Shown here piece by piece: positions 7,774 through 15,636 of a stretch of 32,892 nucleotides of DNA. This DNA is from Actinomycetes bacterium (GTDB taxonomy: Bacteria > Actinomycetota > Acidimicrobiia > Acidimicrobiales > JABEUL01): assembly GCA_021852345.1 (NCBI GenBank), contig JAJZNL010000038.1, forward strand, positions 1 through 32,892. The letters run 5' to 3'. Below the pieces are notes generated by a model that saw only the letters and a list, made by a program, of their open reading frames with translations, was not told the DNA's origin and did not search any database. The position numbers and the translations under genes were made by a program. Numbering within the stretch: the first letter of the stretch is position 1; each line of letters begins with the position of its first letter.

Positions 7774-8804
7774 CTGAATTTAAACACTTTTCCCTCATTG
7801 CCGATGGCAATACAAAACGAGGAGCTGATACAAGAGATTGTAGTTATTGTACCTTGTTCGTTAATATTTATCGTACTCGTAAGTTTCCCGTTTTGAAGAA
7901 TGAACCCGTGCCCTGCTGCATCTGCTGCGATACAAAAGTTTTTGCCGGCACAACTTACTGAATTAATTGCTCCGTATGGATCAATATTTGTTCCTGAGTC
8001 AAATTTAGTTCCGTTATAGACAAACGCATATCCGGCATTGTCTACGGTGATGCAAAATTTTATACTCGAACAAGAGATTGAATTCAGTATACCGTCTGGG
8101 AAGTTCTGCGGATCTATTAAATTAGGACCCGTGACCCTGCCGTCATTATAGAAGTAGACGTTTCCGTTAGAATCCCCGGCTACGCAAAACGTTACCTCAG
8201 GACAGGAAATTGAATAGATATGATCTGAATTCGATCCTACTTGTCCTAAATCTAACCACTTACCGTCGGCGTATTTAATGAATCCGCCGAACTCATTTCC
8301 CAACAGGCAAAATTTGTCTGACGCACAGGAAACCGACAGGATCGCATTCATGCCAGGTATGGCTGTAACGTTATTGATCGCTATAGCTTTTGACCAAGTA
8401 TTGTTGCTGAATATGTAGGCGTTGCCGAGTCGATCTGCAGCCATGCAAAAGTTATTGTTAGTGCAAGATACCGTAGTAACGGTATTGAAGTTTTCTGCGT
8501 TTAAACTGCTGCCAATTTTTATCGGTTTTGACCAATGCCCGTTTAAATATTCAATGGCATATCCGTCTCGCCCCACCGCCATGCAGAATGAAATAGATGA
8601 GCAACTTAGCGCACGCACGGGTCTAAACGCTGTGCTGGTGCTGTAACCTATATCTGTTTTTGTGTATTTAAACGAATTCGTTAAAGACGAATCGGCAGAA
8701 GTCGAACTTCCGCAATTTGACAATGTAAGGCCGAAAATTGTCAGCAATAAGATTAATCCAAATTTAAGCGGCTTTGGCTTTAATTCCATTCTGCTTTTAT
8801 CCAC
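7770..8804 (-). CDS. Exported seven-repeat cysteine-paired propeller, probable lipoprotein
   Basis: A 344-residue protein (GTG at 8804; an ATG at 8789 gives 339 residues and is as likely). The N-terminus is basic then hydrophobic (FGLILLLTIFGLTLSNC), a signal peptide ending in a lipobox-like LSNC; Asn at -1 is unusual for lipidation. The mature part carries seven copies of S-x-S-C-x5-F-C-x-A, such as SCSSISFCMAVG, SCPEVTFCVAGD and SCISSSFCIAIG, spaced about 40-50 residues. Seven regular repeats with paired cysteines suggest a seven-bladed beta-propeller with a disulfide per blade. The same motif occurs in the genes at 25883 and 27198. The start overlaps the end of the upstream lipoprotein gene, so they form an operon. 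Function unknown; a binding or adhesion role is inference. Confidence 0.85.
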   Translation of the reverse strand: MDKSRMELKPKPLKFGLILLLTIFGLTLSNCGSSTSADSSLTNSFKYTKTDIGYSTSTAFRPVRALSCSSISFCMAVGRDGYAIEYLNGHWSKPIKIGSSLNAENFNTVTTVSCTNNNFCMAADRLGNAYIFSNNTWSKAIAINNVTAIPGMNAILSVSCASDKFCLLGNEFGGFIKYADGKWLDLGQVGSNSDHIYSISCPEVTFCVAGDSNGNVYFYNDGRVTGPNLIDPQNFPDGILNSISCSSIKFCITVDNAGYAFVYNGTKFDSGTNIDPYGAINSVSCAGKNFCIAADAAGHGFILQNGKLTSTININEQGTITTISCISSSFCIAIGNEGKVFKFS

Positions 8805-10198
8805 CCGACAAACGGTAGAATTTGGCTCTCAGATGTGGATATGGTTTGGCCGCCGCCTATCGTGGGAGAAAGACTTGTGCCTAACACGTCGTAGCAATTT
8901 ACTCTCATCTCTTTATTCAATACCTGAGAAAATACGGATTTTGAACTTGGGAAAACTGCAGTTGCATCATTTAAAATGGTCGATTGTAGGTTAATCGTAC
9001 CTCCAACTGCATATCCCGCCGCATTTTGATTTAACCAACTCCACGGTACGGGACACTCTGTCTGACCTTTGGGAGGTACATTCTTAAATGACGAAGTAAA
9101 TTTAACAGTAAATGTGGCACATCCTAATGTGTTGTTTGCGGATTCACTAATTTTAACTCCTGGTCTGGTGACGAAGTCATAAGACAAACTGAAGTTATGT
9201 CCTGTTCCTTTATTGGGGGCACAAACAGTAAAGGGAGAAGGAGCCACATTGCTTGGCGCAACTAACATCGGAACTGAAATCGGTGCGGTGGAATGGGTTT
9301 CTGCTATGTTGACTACTTTGTTTACCAAAAAGTTAGGAACGAGTGGAACGGTAGAACTAAGCGTCAAATTTTTAGGGTTGTTAATTTGGGATGACAGAGC
9401 CGTGTTTGGGTTGTAAAGTTCACTCGGAAGATAGGGATTATAAAAAGTATGAACAACCGAAGCATTATTTTGGTCATGACCATATGCCATAAACGTCATT
9501 TCATGAAGTTCGCTGTGAAAATCGGGATGGCCGCAGTCTGTAACCCAATCGCCTTCAATCGCAGTTGAGTCTCCATTTTGGGGAATGAATCCGGGAAGAA
9601 TTGAGGATTCGGCATTAGTGGCATAGTCCGGCCAAGAAATATTTGCCGGAAGTTTGCTGACTGTTGGGTCGGTACTGAAGTGTGGCATTTCGCCCATTTG
9701 AATTTCCATGTGAACCTCACCAGGCGGAACTCCTTGAATTGCCCCAAGTTTTTGGTGCAATTTCAGATATGGTTTTTGCACTGCTACGTCCATTGAAAAA
9801 TCGCCACCAAAAGAATGGTCAAAAGGAAGATCAACGTTTCCTCCGCTGCCGTCCACTATAGTGCCTGAAGCTTCCATCTGTTTGGGCATCCCGTTGGCCA
9901 ACGGAATCATCGGCCCGTAGTGTTTAGTTATTTTGGTATTTAATATGCCCACATGTTGGATCTCGGCGATGAATCCATACTGATTTCTACCGCATACTGT
10001 TGTTGCATTTTGAGTGGGTATGGGTCCGTTAAAGGATTCGGCCTGTGTTGTTACAAAACTTACGGCAGGAAGAGCAGGTCCTTTCCTGATTGTAGTCACT
10101 TGTGCCGGTGAGCTGGAGCATGCGGTCATTAAAGCTGATACCATTAGGGCAAATACCGTAATCGTTAACGCTTTGATTTTTGATTTGTTTTTAAACAT
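8780..10198 (-). CDS. Lipoprotein of unknown function with a DCGHPDFHSELH motif
   Basis: A 472-residue protein read from the ATG at 10198. A longer frame from a TTG at 10243 would put 15 residues before the signal peptide and is less likely. The signal peptide FKNKSKIKALTITVFALMVSALMTAC ends in a good lipobox with Cys27, so the protein is probably lipid-anchored outside the membrane. Around residues 216-240 lies GDWVTDCGHPDFHSELHEMTF, a cluster of Cys, His, Asp and Glu that looks like a metal site or catalytic centre. I do not recognise a named family with certainty. Other cysteines (CGRN, VCAPN, LGCATF, TECPVP, NCYDV) could form disulfides. The end overlaps the start of the propeller lipoprotein gene, so the two are translated together and may act as partners at the cell surface. 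Confidence 0.82.
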   Translation of the reverse strand: MFKNKSKIKALTITVFALMVSALMTACSSSPAQVTTIRKGPALPAVSFVTTQAESFNGPIPTQNATTVCGRNQYGFIAEIQHVGILNTKITKHYGPMIPLANGMPKQMEASGTIVDGSGGNVDLPFDHSFGGDFSMDVAVQKPYLKLHQKLGAIQGVPPGEVHMEIQMGEMPHFSTDPTVSKLPANISWPDYATNAESSILPGFIPQNGDSTAIEGDWVTDCGHPDFHSELHEMTFMAYGHDQNNASVVHTFYNPYLPSELYNPNTALSSQINNPKNLTLSSTVPLVPNFLVNKVVNIAETHSTAPISVPMLVAPSNVAPSPFTVCAPNKGTGHNFSLSYDFVTRPGVKISESANNTLGCATFTVKFTSSFKNVPPKGQTECPVPWSWLNQNAAGYAVGGTINLQSTILNDATAVFPSSKSVFSQVLNKEMRVNCYDVLGTSLSPTIGGGQTISTSESQILPFVGWIKAEWN

Positions 10199-10795
10199 AG
10201 ATAAAGATCCAATCCTTTTAGAATTTATATCAAATACTATCAAAGATTAATATTAGGTTAAGTAATTAACCAAAATTTAATCTTGACTATCAAATATAGC
10301 GTGATATGAACGAACAGGTGAAGCATTCGGCTCAATTTTTTTGACAATTTGCTAAGGTCTTTTTTAAATTAGTGGTTCAAATTACCCAAAACAGCCATAT
10401 TTTATAGAAATGGTCGTTAAATACAGCTTTTATGGTTTGTATGGCATACCTTGTGTATATTTGCTGCCGTTACATCAAATCGCCGGTTCTGTAACTGTCG
10501 TTAAAAACTAACTGTCATTAAATATTGAATAACAACGCCAATGAATTCTCCTGTTGTATTTCAGTATCTTGTGCTTTTAAAAAAAGCCAGACAAAGAGCA
10601 CAAAGAGCACAAAGAGCACAAGGAGCACAAAGAATAAGTAAGTCGAAGACAAAGGATGAAAAGGATGAACAAGTCACTAAAGATTAACTTTGCCGGTACT
10701 GGTTTGATTATTTATCATGGTTGGATTTAACCGATTAGGTTAAATGAGATTCGATAAGGCCGAAATTGTTTGAAGGTCTACGTTGATTTTGAAAG
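10199..10795. other. Intergenic region of about 600 bp with three short tandem repeats
   Basis: No gene is supported between the lipoprotein start and tRNA-Glu. The region holds a 17-bp duplication (TAACTGTCRTTAAAAAC type, 10492-10508 and 10509-10523), a 9-bp array at 10591-10635, and a 9-bp AAGGATGAA pair at 10652-10669. The first 100 bp must hold the promoter of the minus-strand lipoprotein operon. I saw no RNA motif that I can name. Confidence 0.65.
10591..10635. repeat. 9-bp tandem array (ACAAAGAGC), about five copies
   Basis: Units at 10591, 10600 and 10609 are identical (ACAAAGAGC). The fourth at 10618 reads ACAAGGAGC and the fifth at 10627 reads ACAAAGAAT. Such an array can change copy number by slippage. 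It is intergenic and too short, and without spacers, to be CRISPR. Confidence 0.9.
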
Positions 10796-10868
10796 TACCC
10801 CCAACGGGATTTGAACCCGTGCTACCACCTTGAAAGGGTGGCGTCCTAGGCCTCTAGACGATGGGGGC
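10796..10868 (-). tRNA. tRNA-Glu (anticodon UUC)
   Basis: The minus strand shows an acceptor GCCCCCA (10862-10868) pairing with TGGGGGT, discriminator A at 10796. The anticodon stem CCACC/GGTGG closes the loop CTTTCAA with anticodon TTC, and the T arm has GGTTCAAATCC. Length is 73 nt with no encoded CCA. The G1-U72 wobble pair also occurs in other actinobacterial tRNA-Glu genes as I recall them. It lies 37 bp downstream of the peptidase-S51-like gene on the same strand. Confidence 0.95.
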
Positions 10869-10905
10869 TTAATACTAAAATAGATTTAGCTATAACATCT
10901 TACTA

Positions 10906-12171
10906 TTATTTTAAGATGGTCCATGTAGTTCCCGATGGTGAATCATTAAGTTGGATATTGATATTTAACAACTCTTCTCTGATGAGATCTGCTACTTCGT
11001 AGTTCCCCGACTTACGGGCTATATCCCTAGTTTTAGCTAAGAGTTCTGTCAGATTTGAAATCAGCGCTTCCGAATTATGCTCAAGGCTATTGTAGTCGTC
11101 AAATATATTTAAAATCATGGATTTTAGAGTCGAAACAACCCGCTTAAGTGTCTTATAATCACCTGCAAAGTTAGAAGCTGTCAATTGATCTAACATTAAA
11201 GCGGCCTGCCTGCCTGCATTCGAATACTGCTTATTCGCTAGTAATTCTTTGAATTTGGATTTGTGGGATTCCAAATTATCAGTTGAGTTTTCATTATTTG
11301 CCGAAGAATCTTTATTCCAACTTATTTCTGTCTTCGCCGCGGGTCTAACCTGTTTTGTGGCGATTGCGATAAGGTCATCGATACTGGCTTTGTCACCTGA
11401 GTTGAATATAATGGTATTCCTTGGAGCTTCAACCGTAAAAGTCCCCAATCCGCACACTTCAAAGGTTTGATTGTCGAGATCAAATATAACTGCAGTATGT
11501 TCGTCTATTCCCAAGATGACTGATCCTTCATCCATTTGATCTTTTAAGTAGTTGAGTCTGGTTTGTCCCAAATAACAAAATCTTGTATCATGGGTCCCGC
11601 CTTCGGCATTGTTAAAGTGAGGTATTACGGCTGCATTAAGCCCAATAAGTTTAAGTAGGTTTAAGCCTTTTAGCCAAAACGGTTTGGCCCCCGATTTATA
11701 AATTTCATATACAGGTACCGTGTAGTTGCCCAAAGTTAAAGCTGCCGCAGATGAAAACACAACAGCTCCGCCCTGCTTTAATTTGTCATTTAATATATTT
11801 GGTAGCTGCCCGGCTTCCCAGCGAGACAATGCAAAACTTGGCGATCCTGGTCCGGCGAAAATAAAATTTGCGTTATAGGTTTGTCTTGCTAATTCATCTT
11901 GGTTGTAATTAAGGTGGTCGGTCGACAGAAAATTGTCGATTATATCTATAGGGGTAATTTCCAAGTTGAGGCTGATTTGAAAATAAGAAACTATTTTTTC
12001 CGAAAGTTCCTGTAGATTCTCTTGGAATATATATGGAGTGGCCAAACTGACTGCTCTAAGCTTATCGTTTTGTCCAAAACTCTTGGTTAAATCGTTTATT
12101 ATTTTACGATGGACTTTTACCATATTGGGTGCTATTTCGCCCGAGCCCATTAAACACAATAATTTTTTCAT
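10906..12171 (-). CDS. Peptidase S51/cyanophycinase-like protein with a CysS-like C-terminal tail
   Basis: A 421-residue protein. The N-terminal domain (about 1-275) resembles the S51 group (peptidase E, cyanophycinase): MGSGEIAPNM, FAGPGSPSFALSRW (105-118), the expected nucleophile region FSSAAALTLG (139-148), and IPHFNNAEGGTHDTRFCYLG (183-202), with GIDEHTA (221-227). The nucleophile motif is S-S-A-A-A rather than G-x-S-A-G, so Ser141 is only a candidate and peptidase activity is unproven. After a polar linker (about 280-310) the tail (about 303-417) looks like the C-terminal helical part of cysteinyl-tRNA synthetase: AKTRDIARKSGNYEVADLIR (379-398) and NDSPSGTTW (409-417). The fusion suggests contact with RNA or with the translation system, but this is inference. 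It is last in the ctaA-clpS-DUF2017 operon, 13 bp after DUF2017. Confidence 0.85.
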   Translation of the reverse strand: MKKLLCLMGSGEIAPNMVKVHRKIINDLTKSFGQNDKLRAVSLATPYIFQENLQELSEKIVSYFQISLNLEITPIDIIDNFLSTDHLNYNQDELARQTYNANFIFAGPGSPSFALSRWEAGQLPNILNDKLKQGGAVVFSSAAALTLGNYTVPVYEIYKSGAKPFWLKGLNLLKLIGLNAAVIPHFNNAEGGTHDTRFCYLGQTRLNYLKDQMDEGSVILGIDEHTAVIFDLDNQTFEVCGLGTFTVEAPRNTIIFNSGDKASIDDLIAIATKQVRPAAKTEISWNKDSSANNENSTDNLESHKSKFKELLANKQYSNAGRQAALMLDQLTASNFAGDYKTLKRVVSTLKSMILNIFDDYNSLEHNSEALISNLTELLAKTRDIARKSGNYEVADLIREELLNINIQLNDSPSGTTWTILK

Positions 12172-12184
12172 TGGTTTTTAAATC

Positions 12185-12673
12185 TTAGTTTTGCTCGCTT
12201 AACGCGGTGACGATTTCTTCTAAAAGATATCCCAAAAGTATATAGAGATGATAGCTTCCGCTTTGCATTAAAAGAGAGTTTTCGGCTTCTCCTCCATCTA
12301 TTCCCAACTCGCTCCCTAAAAATAGTCTCAGGGAGTTTATGGCCATAGCGATTGAATTTAAGGTTTCAGCCGTGATTGCGACATCCGTTTCAAATTCCGT
12401 TAAGGCCTGTAAGTTGCTTAAGTGAGTATTACGAATAGAGAAATTATATAAAGAACTAAAATCTATCGCGCGCTGAATGTCATTTAAGGATGCTGGAGGA
12501 TTTAGACGCATTAGATTGGGATGGAGATCGCTTTCGGTTGAAAGTTCGGATTTAAGGTGGTCTGCATGTTCATTTAATATCTCTTTTAATATAGGAGGGA
12601 TATGAAATAAAAAGGTACCGTCATGAACGCGTTCAACATAGGGTACTTCATCTGGTTCAAATTCTATGCTCAT
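12185..12673 (-). CDS. DUF2017 family protein
   Basis: A 162-residue protein with the features of actinobacterial DUF2017: RLNPPA near residue 55, then a mostly helical domain with INSLRLFLGSELGI (about 112-125). The family has no assigned biochemical role but usually sits next to clpS, as here, with 12 bp separating the two genes; a role linked to the Clp degradation system is inferred from that pairing. The ATG at 12673 is the natural start. Soluble, no signal peptide or membrane segment. Confidence 0.88.
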   Translation of the reverse strand: MSIEFEPDEVPYVERVHDGTFLFHIPPILKEILNEHADHLKSELSTESDLHPNLMRLNPPASLNDIQRAIDFSSLYNFSIRNTHLSNLQALTEFETDVAITAETLNSIAMAINSLRLFLGSELGIDGGEAENSLLMQSGSYHLYILLGYLLEEIVTALSEQN

Positions 12674-12685
12674 AATAATTTAAAG

Positions 12686-13024
12686 TTATGATTGTTCCAT
12701 GGTTGCCCAAAGGCCGTGCTCGTGTAATGCCTTCACATAGGCCTCCGCCTTTTCAAAGGGTCCGTCGTAAACCATAGATTTTCCTTCATTGTGAACTTGA
12801 AGCATTAATGCTTCCGCCCGGGACTTCGAATATCCAAAAAGCTTCTGGAATACATAGGTAACATAGCTCATTAAGTTAACTGGATCGTCCCAAACTATAA
12901 CTAACCAAACCTTGTCGATCATATTGGTTGTATAATTTTCGAGATTTAAATCAATCTGTGTTGACAACGCTTCTGTTCCCTTCGTTGGCATCGCCAATAT
13001 TACTGACGCATACAGGCGACTCAT
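12686..13024 (-). CDS. clpS: ATP-dependent Clp protease adaptor ClpS
   Basis: A ClpS adaptor, which binds the N-domain of ClpC/ClpA and delivers N-degron substrates to ClpP. The core (about residues 37-112) has [16 protein letters not shown] with the conserved substrate-binding stretch, [15 protein letters not shown] and [20 protein letters not shown]. The frame opens with an ATG at 13024 (112 residues), which has AAGGT just upstream but overlaps ctaA by 74 bp. An ATG at 12991 (101 residues, overlap 41 bp) is the other candidate. The first 34 residues are not part of the ClpS fold and may be flexible. It lies between ctaA and DUF2017 on the same strand. Confidence 0.93.
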   Translation of the reverse strand: MSRLYASVILAMPTKGTEALSTQIDLNLENYTTNMIDKVWLVIVWDDPVNLMSYVTYVFQKLFGYSKSRAEALMLQVHNEGKSMVYDGPFEKAEAYVKALHEHGLWATMEQS

Positions 13025-13952
13025 TTACCTTATCGGTAAAATTAAGTTGGTCGATAACCAACAGGTAGAACTCAAATATAATGCTGATAACGGCACAAGC
13101 GCCAAACAGATGAATACCGACCACTAAAGCGGGACTGTGAAATATTAACTGAATCAGTCCGACTGCCGCTTGAGCCATTAATGCTTCAATTGAAAAGTAT
13201 CCCCACTTAATAACATCTTTTGAAAATTCAAGTTTGGAAATATATAAAACTAGGGTAGCTAAACTAAAGAAAAGCAAGGAGACGACACCAATATGAATGA
13301 AAGCTATTTTGATATAGCTGATTGGTAGGCGTTTTGAACCGATTGAACCTGAATGTGGTCCGGCACCCGTAACAGCGGTACCAACGAGGATTACAATAAA
13401 TGTCATAGCGACTGCCAATTTTGACATTAGATTAATGTTGTGTCGGTCAATTTGATTTAAGCGCAGTTTTGAGTTTAAATCAGACTTGTCCGAAGCGTTA
13501 TTGAAAAGTTTTGATGAGGTGTGGATTTGAATTACACCAGCAACTATCATCAAGATTGATAGAAAGAAATGCAACATTACAAAGGGAGGCCACAGGTGTG
13601 AATAAACTACCAAAGCCCCCATAAATATCTGGCCAATCAGAAGCCCAATGATAGTTGAGGCGGTAATGATAGATTGTTTATGCCTTAATTTTATTGCCCA
13701 AATAAAATTTAAAATAATAATTACGGAGACTAAAGTTACGACAAATCTATTTGCGTCTTCCACTAAGGCATGATACTTTAGGGGCGCAATAAATGAATTT
13801 TTTGTGCAGTTCGGCCAATCGGCACAACCTAACCCGCTTTCGGTTAGTCGAACGATGCCCCCGGTTACGACTAGCAGAATAATTGATCTGGTCATCCAAA
13901 CCGAAAAGTTCTTAAAAGTCTTAGGGTTGGTAAGTTTGTTTGTTAATTGCAT
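12951..13952 (-). CDS. ctaA: Heme A synthase (COX15/CtaA)
   Basis: A 333-residue membrane protein that oxidises the C8 methyl of heme O to make heme A for aa3-type cytochrome oxidase. Eight transmembrane segments are expected. The first carries [21 protein letters not shown] with the paired cysteines of the first extracytoplasmic loop. Conserved heme-ligand histidines appear in LHFF, HIGVV and GIHLFG, and TGAGPHSG is intact. The usual E-x-x-H-R reads EDANR, a form seen in actinobacterial CtaA. A TTG at 13955 precedes the ATG; I use the ATG at 13952. The gene is divergent from ctaB, with 172 bp between the starts that must hold both promoters. Confidence 0.94.
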   Translation of the reverse strand: MQLTNKLTNPKTFKNFSVWMTRSIILLVVTGGIVRLTESGLGCADWPNCTKNSFIAPLKYHALVEDANRFVVTLVSVIIILNFIWAIKLRHKQSIITASTIIGLLIGQIFMGALVVYSHLWPPFVMLHFFLSILMIVAGVIQIHTSSKLFNNASDKSDLNSKLRLNQIDRHNINLMSKLAVAMTFIVILVGTAVTGAGPHSGSIGSKRLPISYIKIAFIHIGVVSLLFFSLATLVLYISKLEFSKDVIKWGYFSIEALMAQAAVGLIQLIFHSPALVVGIHLFGACAVISIIFEFYLLVIDQLNFTDKVNESPVCVSNIGDANEGNRSVVNTD

Positions 13953-14124
13953 CAAATTCTTTAAAAAAGAAGTATATAAATATGTTAGTCTGATAATGTA
14001 ATTTGTAAATTCAGGCCGGTAATCTTACAAATCGATATTTAATGCTGTTATACAGAGTTCTTGTGGATCAACTGTTTTAAAATACCGAACCGAATTACAT
14101 TCTTTCCACTATTAAACTTAACTT
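13953..14124. promoter_or_regulatory. Divergent ctaA/ctaB promoter region
   Basis: This AT-rich 172-bp gap lies between two divergent genes of heme A synthesis and so must contain promoters for both. Several TATA-like stretches are present (for example ATATAAATAT near 13975 and TATTAAAC near 14110), but I could not assign a confident -35/-10 pair for either gene. Confidence 0.45.
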
Positions 14125-15057
14125 ATGGCAACTATGCAAGCGGTTGTAGATGTTACAGCTAAGCCGTCAAAAAAATATATGGATAAAGTTCTGGGCTATG
14201 TAGCTTTAACTAAGCCCAGGATAATTGAATTGCTGCTGATTACGACGGTTCCGACAATGTTTCTGGCGAAAAAAGGCGTACCGGGGTTGGCTTTGGTCTT
14301 GTGGACTATCGCCGGCGGTACACTGGCTGCAGGCGGAGCAAACGGAGCCAACATGGTTATAGACCGTGACATCGATGCAAAGATGCAAAGAACAAAGTCC
14401 AGACCATTGGTTACGGGAGCAGTGAGTTGGCAGGGTGCATTGGTTTTTTCGGTGTTGTTGGAAGTTGCGGCTTTTATAATGCTTCTAGCTGAAGTCAACC
14501 TGCTATCTGCGGTATTAGCTCTTGGGGCAACTTTATTTTACGTGTTCGTCTATACGCTTTTGCTTAAGCGAAATTCCACGCAAAATATTGTTATAGGTGG
14601 AGCCGCAGGTGCCATGCCTGTCTTAGTGGGCTGGGCGGCGGTTACAGGCGGGATTAATTTGACCCCGATACTTTTGGCGGCTGTGATATTTACGTGGACA
14701 CCTCCGCATTTTTGGGCGCTGGCTATTAAGTACAAAGAGGACTACTCAAATGTAAACGTACCGATGCTTCCAGCAGTTAAATCTCTGAGGCGGACTACTA
14801 ATGAAATTATTGCCTATACAATCGTTACGGTAGTTCTTACCGTTGTATTGATTCCTTTGGCCAAACTTAATTTGATATATGTTATCGCAGCTGTCTTCGG
14901 CGGAGTTGCTTTTATTTATTACTCCTTTAAACTAAAGTTTGATCCCACCTTAAAGCGGGCTCTGTCATTGTTTAAATACTCGATCACTTATTTGACCGTG
15001 CTGTTTTTGGCCGTAGGTGTCGATGCATTGTTAATTCATCGGTTGCAGTCTTTTTGA
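14125..15057 (+). CDS. ctaB: Protoheme IX farnesyltransferase (heme O synthase)
   Basis: A 310-residue UbiA-type membrane prenyltransferase that adds a farnesyl group to protoheme to give heme O, the substrate of CtaA. The first aspartate-rich motif NMVIDRDIDAKMQRTKSRPL (about 74-93) is intact, and the second polar loop carries TWTPPHFWALAIKYKEDY with the expected residues. About nine hydrophobic helices are visible. The ATG at 14125 opens a short polar N-terminus before the first helix. Its stop overlaps the ATG of the redoxin gene (TGATG at 15055-15059), pointing to translational coupling. Confidence 0.95.
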   Translation: MATMQAVVDVTAKPSKKYMDKVLGYVALTKPRIIELLLITTVPTMFLAKKGVPGLALVLWTIAGGTLAAGGANGANMVIDRDIDAKMQRTKSRPLVTGAVSWQGALVFSVLLEVAAFIMLLAEVNLLSAVLALGATLFYVFVYTLLLKRNSTQNIVIGGAAGAMPVLVGWAAVTGGINLTPILLAAVIFTWTPPHFWALAIKYKEDYSNVNVPMLPAVKSLRRTTNEIIAYTIVTVVLTVVLIPLAKLNLIYVIAAVFGGVAFIYYSFKLKFDPTLKRALSLFKYSITYLTVLFLAVGVDALLIHRLQSF

Positions 15058-15617
15058 TGACAAAAAAAGTTAGAATCGTTCTGTTTATCATAACTCTAAT
15101 ATTGTTGGCCGCAATAGCTCTTTCCTTTTTAATTAGACCTAAAGCAAATCAAATTACGACATTGACTCTAACCGACGGTCTTGGTCCGGCGATAAATTCA
15201 TCGGCACCTAATTTTAATTTGCCGCAACTGACTTTGAAGGGAGTTGTAGAAACCAAGGGAGTCGCAAAAACATTGTCACTTCCCAAAGGCCAAGAGGTAA
15301 TGGTGACTTTTTTTGCCAGTTGGTGTACCGATTGCAAACAAGACCTTATTCTTTTGAGTAGCTATCAAGACAGACTAAGGTTTAGTGTAATCGGGATAGA
15401 TTCGGGTGATTCAAAAACAGCCGGAGAAAATTTAATTAAACAATATGGTCTTAAGTTTCCTATTGGATATGATCCCGGCGAATCACTTATAACTGGTAGT
15501 TACAATACCAAAGGGTTGCCATTTAGTGTACTTGTAAATTCCAAAGGTATAGTGGTGGCTTCGCATCTCGGTCCGCTCTCTGCAGCCTTACTTAGACAAT
15601 GGCAAAATAAACTGTAA
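15057..15617 (+). CDS. Membrane-anchored TlpA/ResA-like thiol redoxin
   Basis: A 186-residue thioredoxin-fold protein read from the ATG at 15057; a TTG one codon earlier is possible. Residues 7-27 form a single membrane anchor (IVLFIITLILLAAIALSFLI), leaving the catalytic domain outside. The active site FASWCTDC has Cys90 and Cys93, and the cis-proline loop is KGLPFSVLV with Pro155. In this family the exported enzyme reduces disulfides, for example during cytochrome or cytochrome oxidase copper-site assembly; its coupling to ctaB fits oxidase maturation, which is inference. serS follows after 19 bp. Confidence 0.9.
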   Translation: MTKKVRIVLFIITLILLAAIALSFLIRPKANQITTLTLTDGLGPAINSSAPNFNLPQLTLKGVVETKGVAKTLSLPKGQEVMVTFFASWCTDCKQDLILLSSYQDRLRFSVIGIDSGDSKTAGENLIKQYGLKFPIGYDPGESLITGSYNTKGLPFSVLVNSKGIVVASHLGPLSAALLRQWQNKL

Positions 15618-15636
15618 GATTTAATATGGTGCAGTT

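Noticed and set aside
8662..8994. 110-residue plus-strand frame
   Set aside because: It overlaps the junction of two well supported minus-strand lipoprotein genes and has no recognisable feature.
8780..10198. Assignment of the lipoprotein to DUF1996
   Set aside because: The characteristic histidine-rich motifs of that family are not seen; the visible motif is different.
10591..10635. Possible CRISPR-like array
   Set aside because: Units are 9 bp and adjacent with no spacers, so it is a simple tandem repeat.
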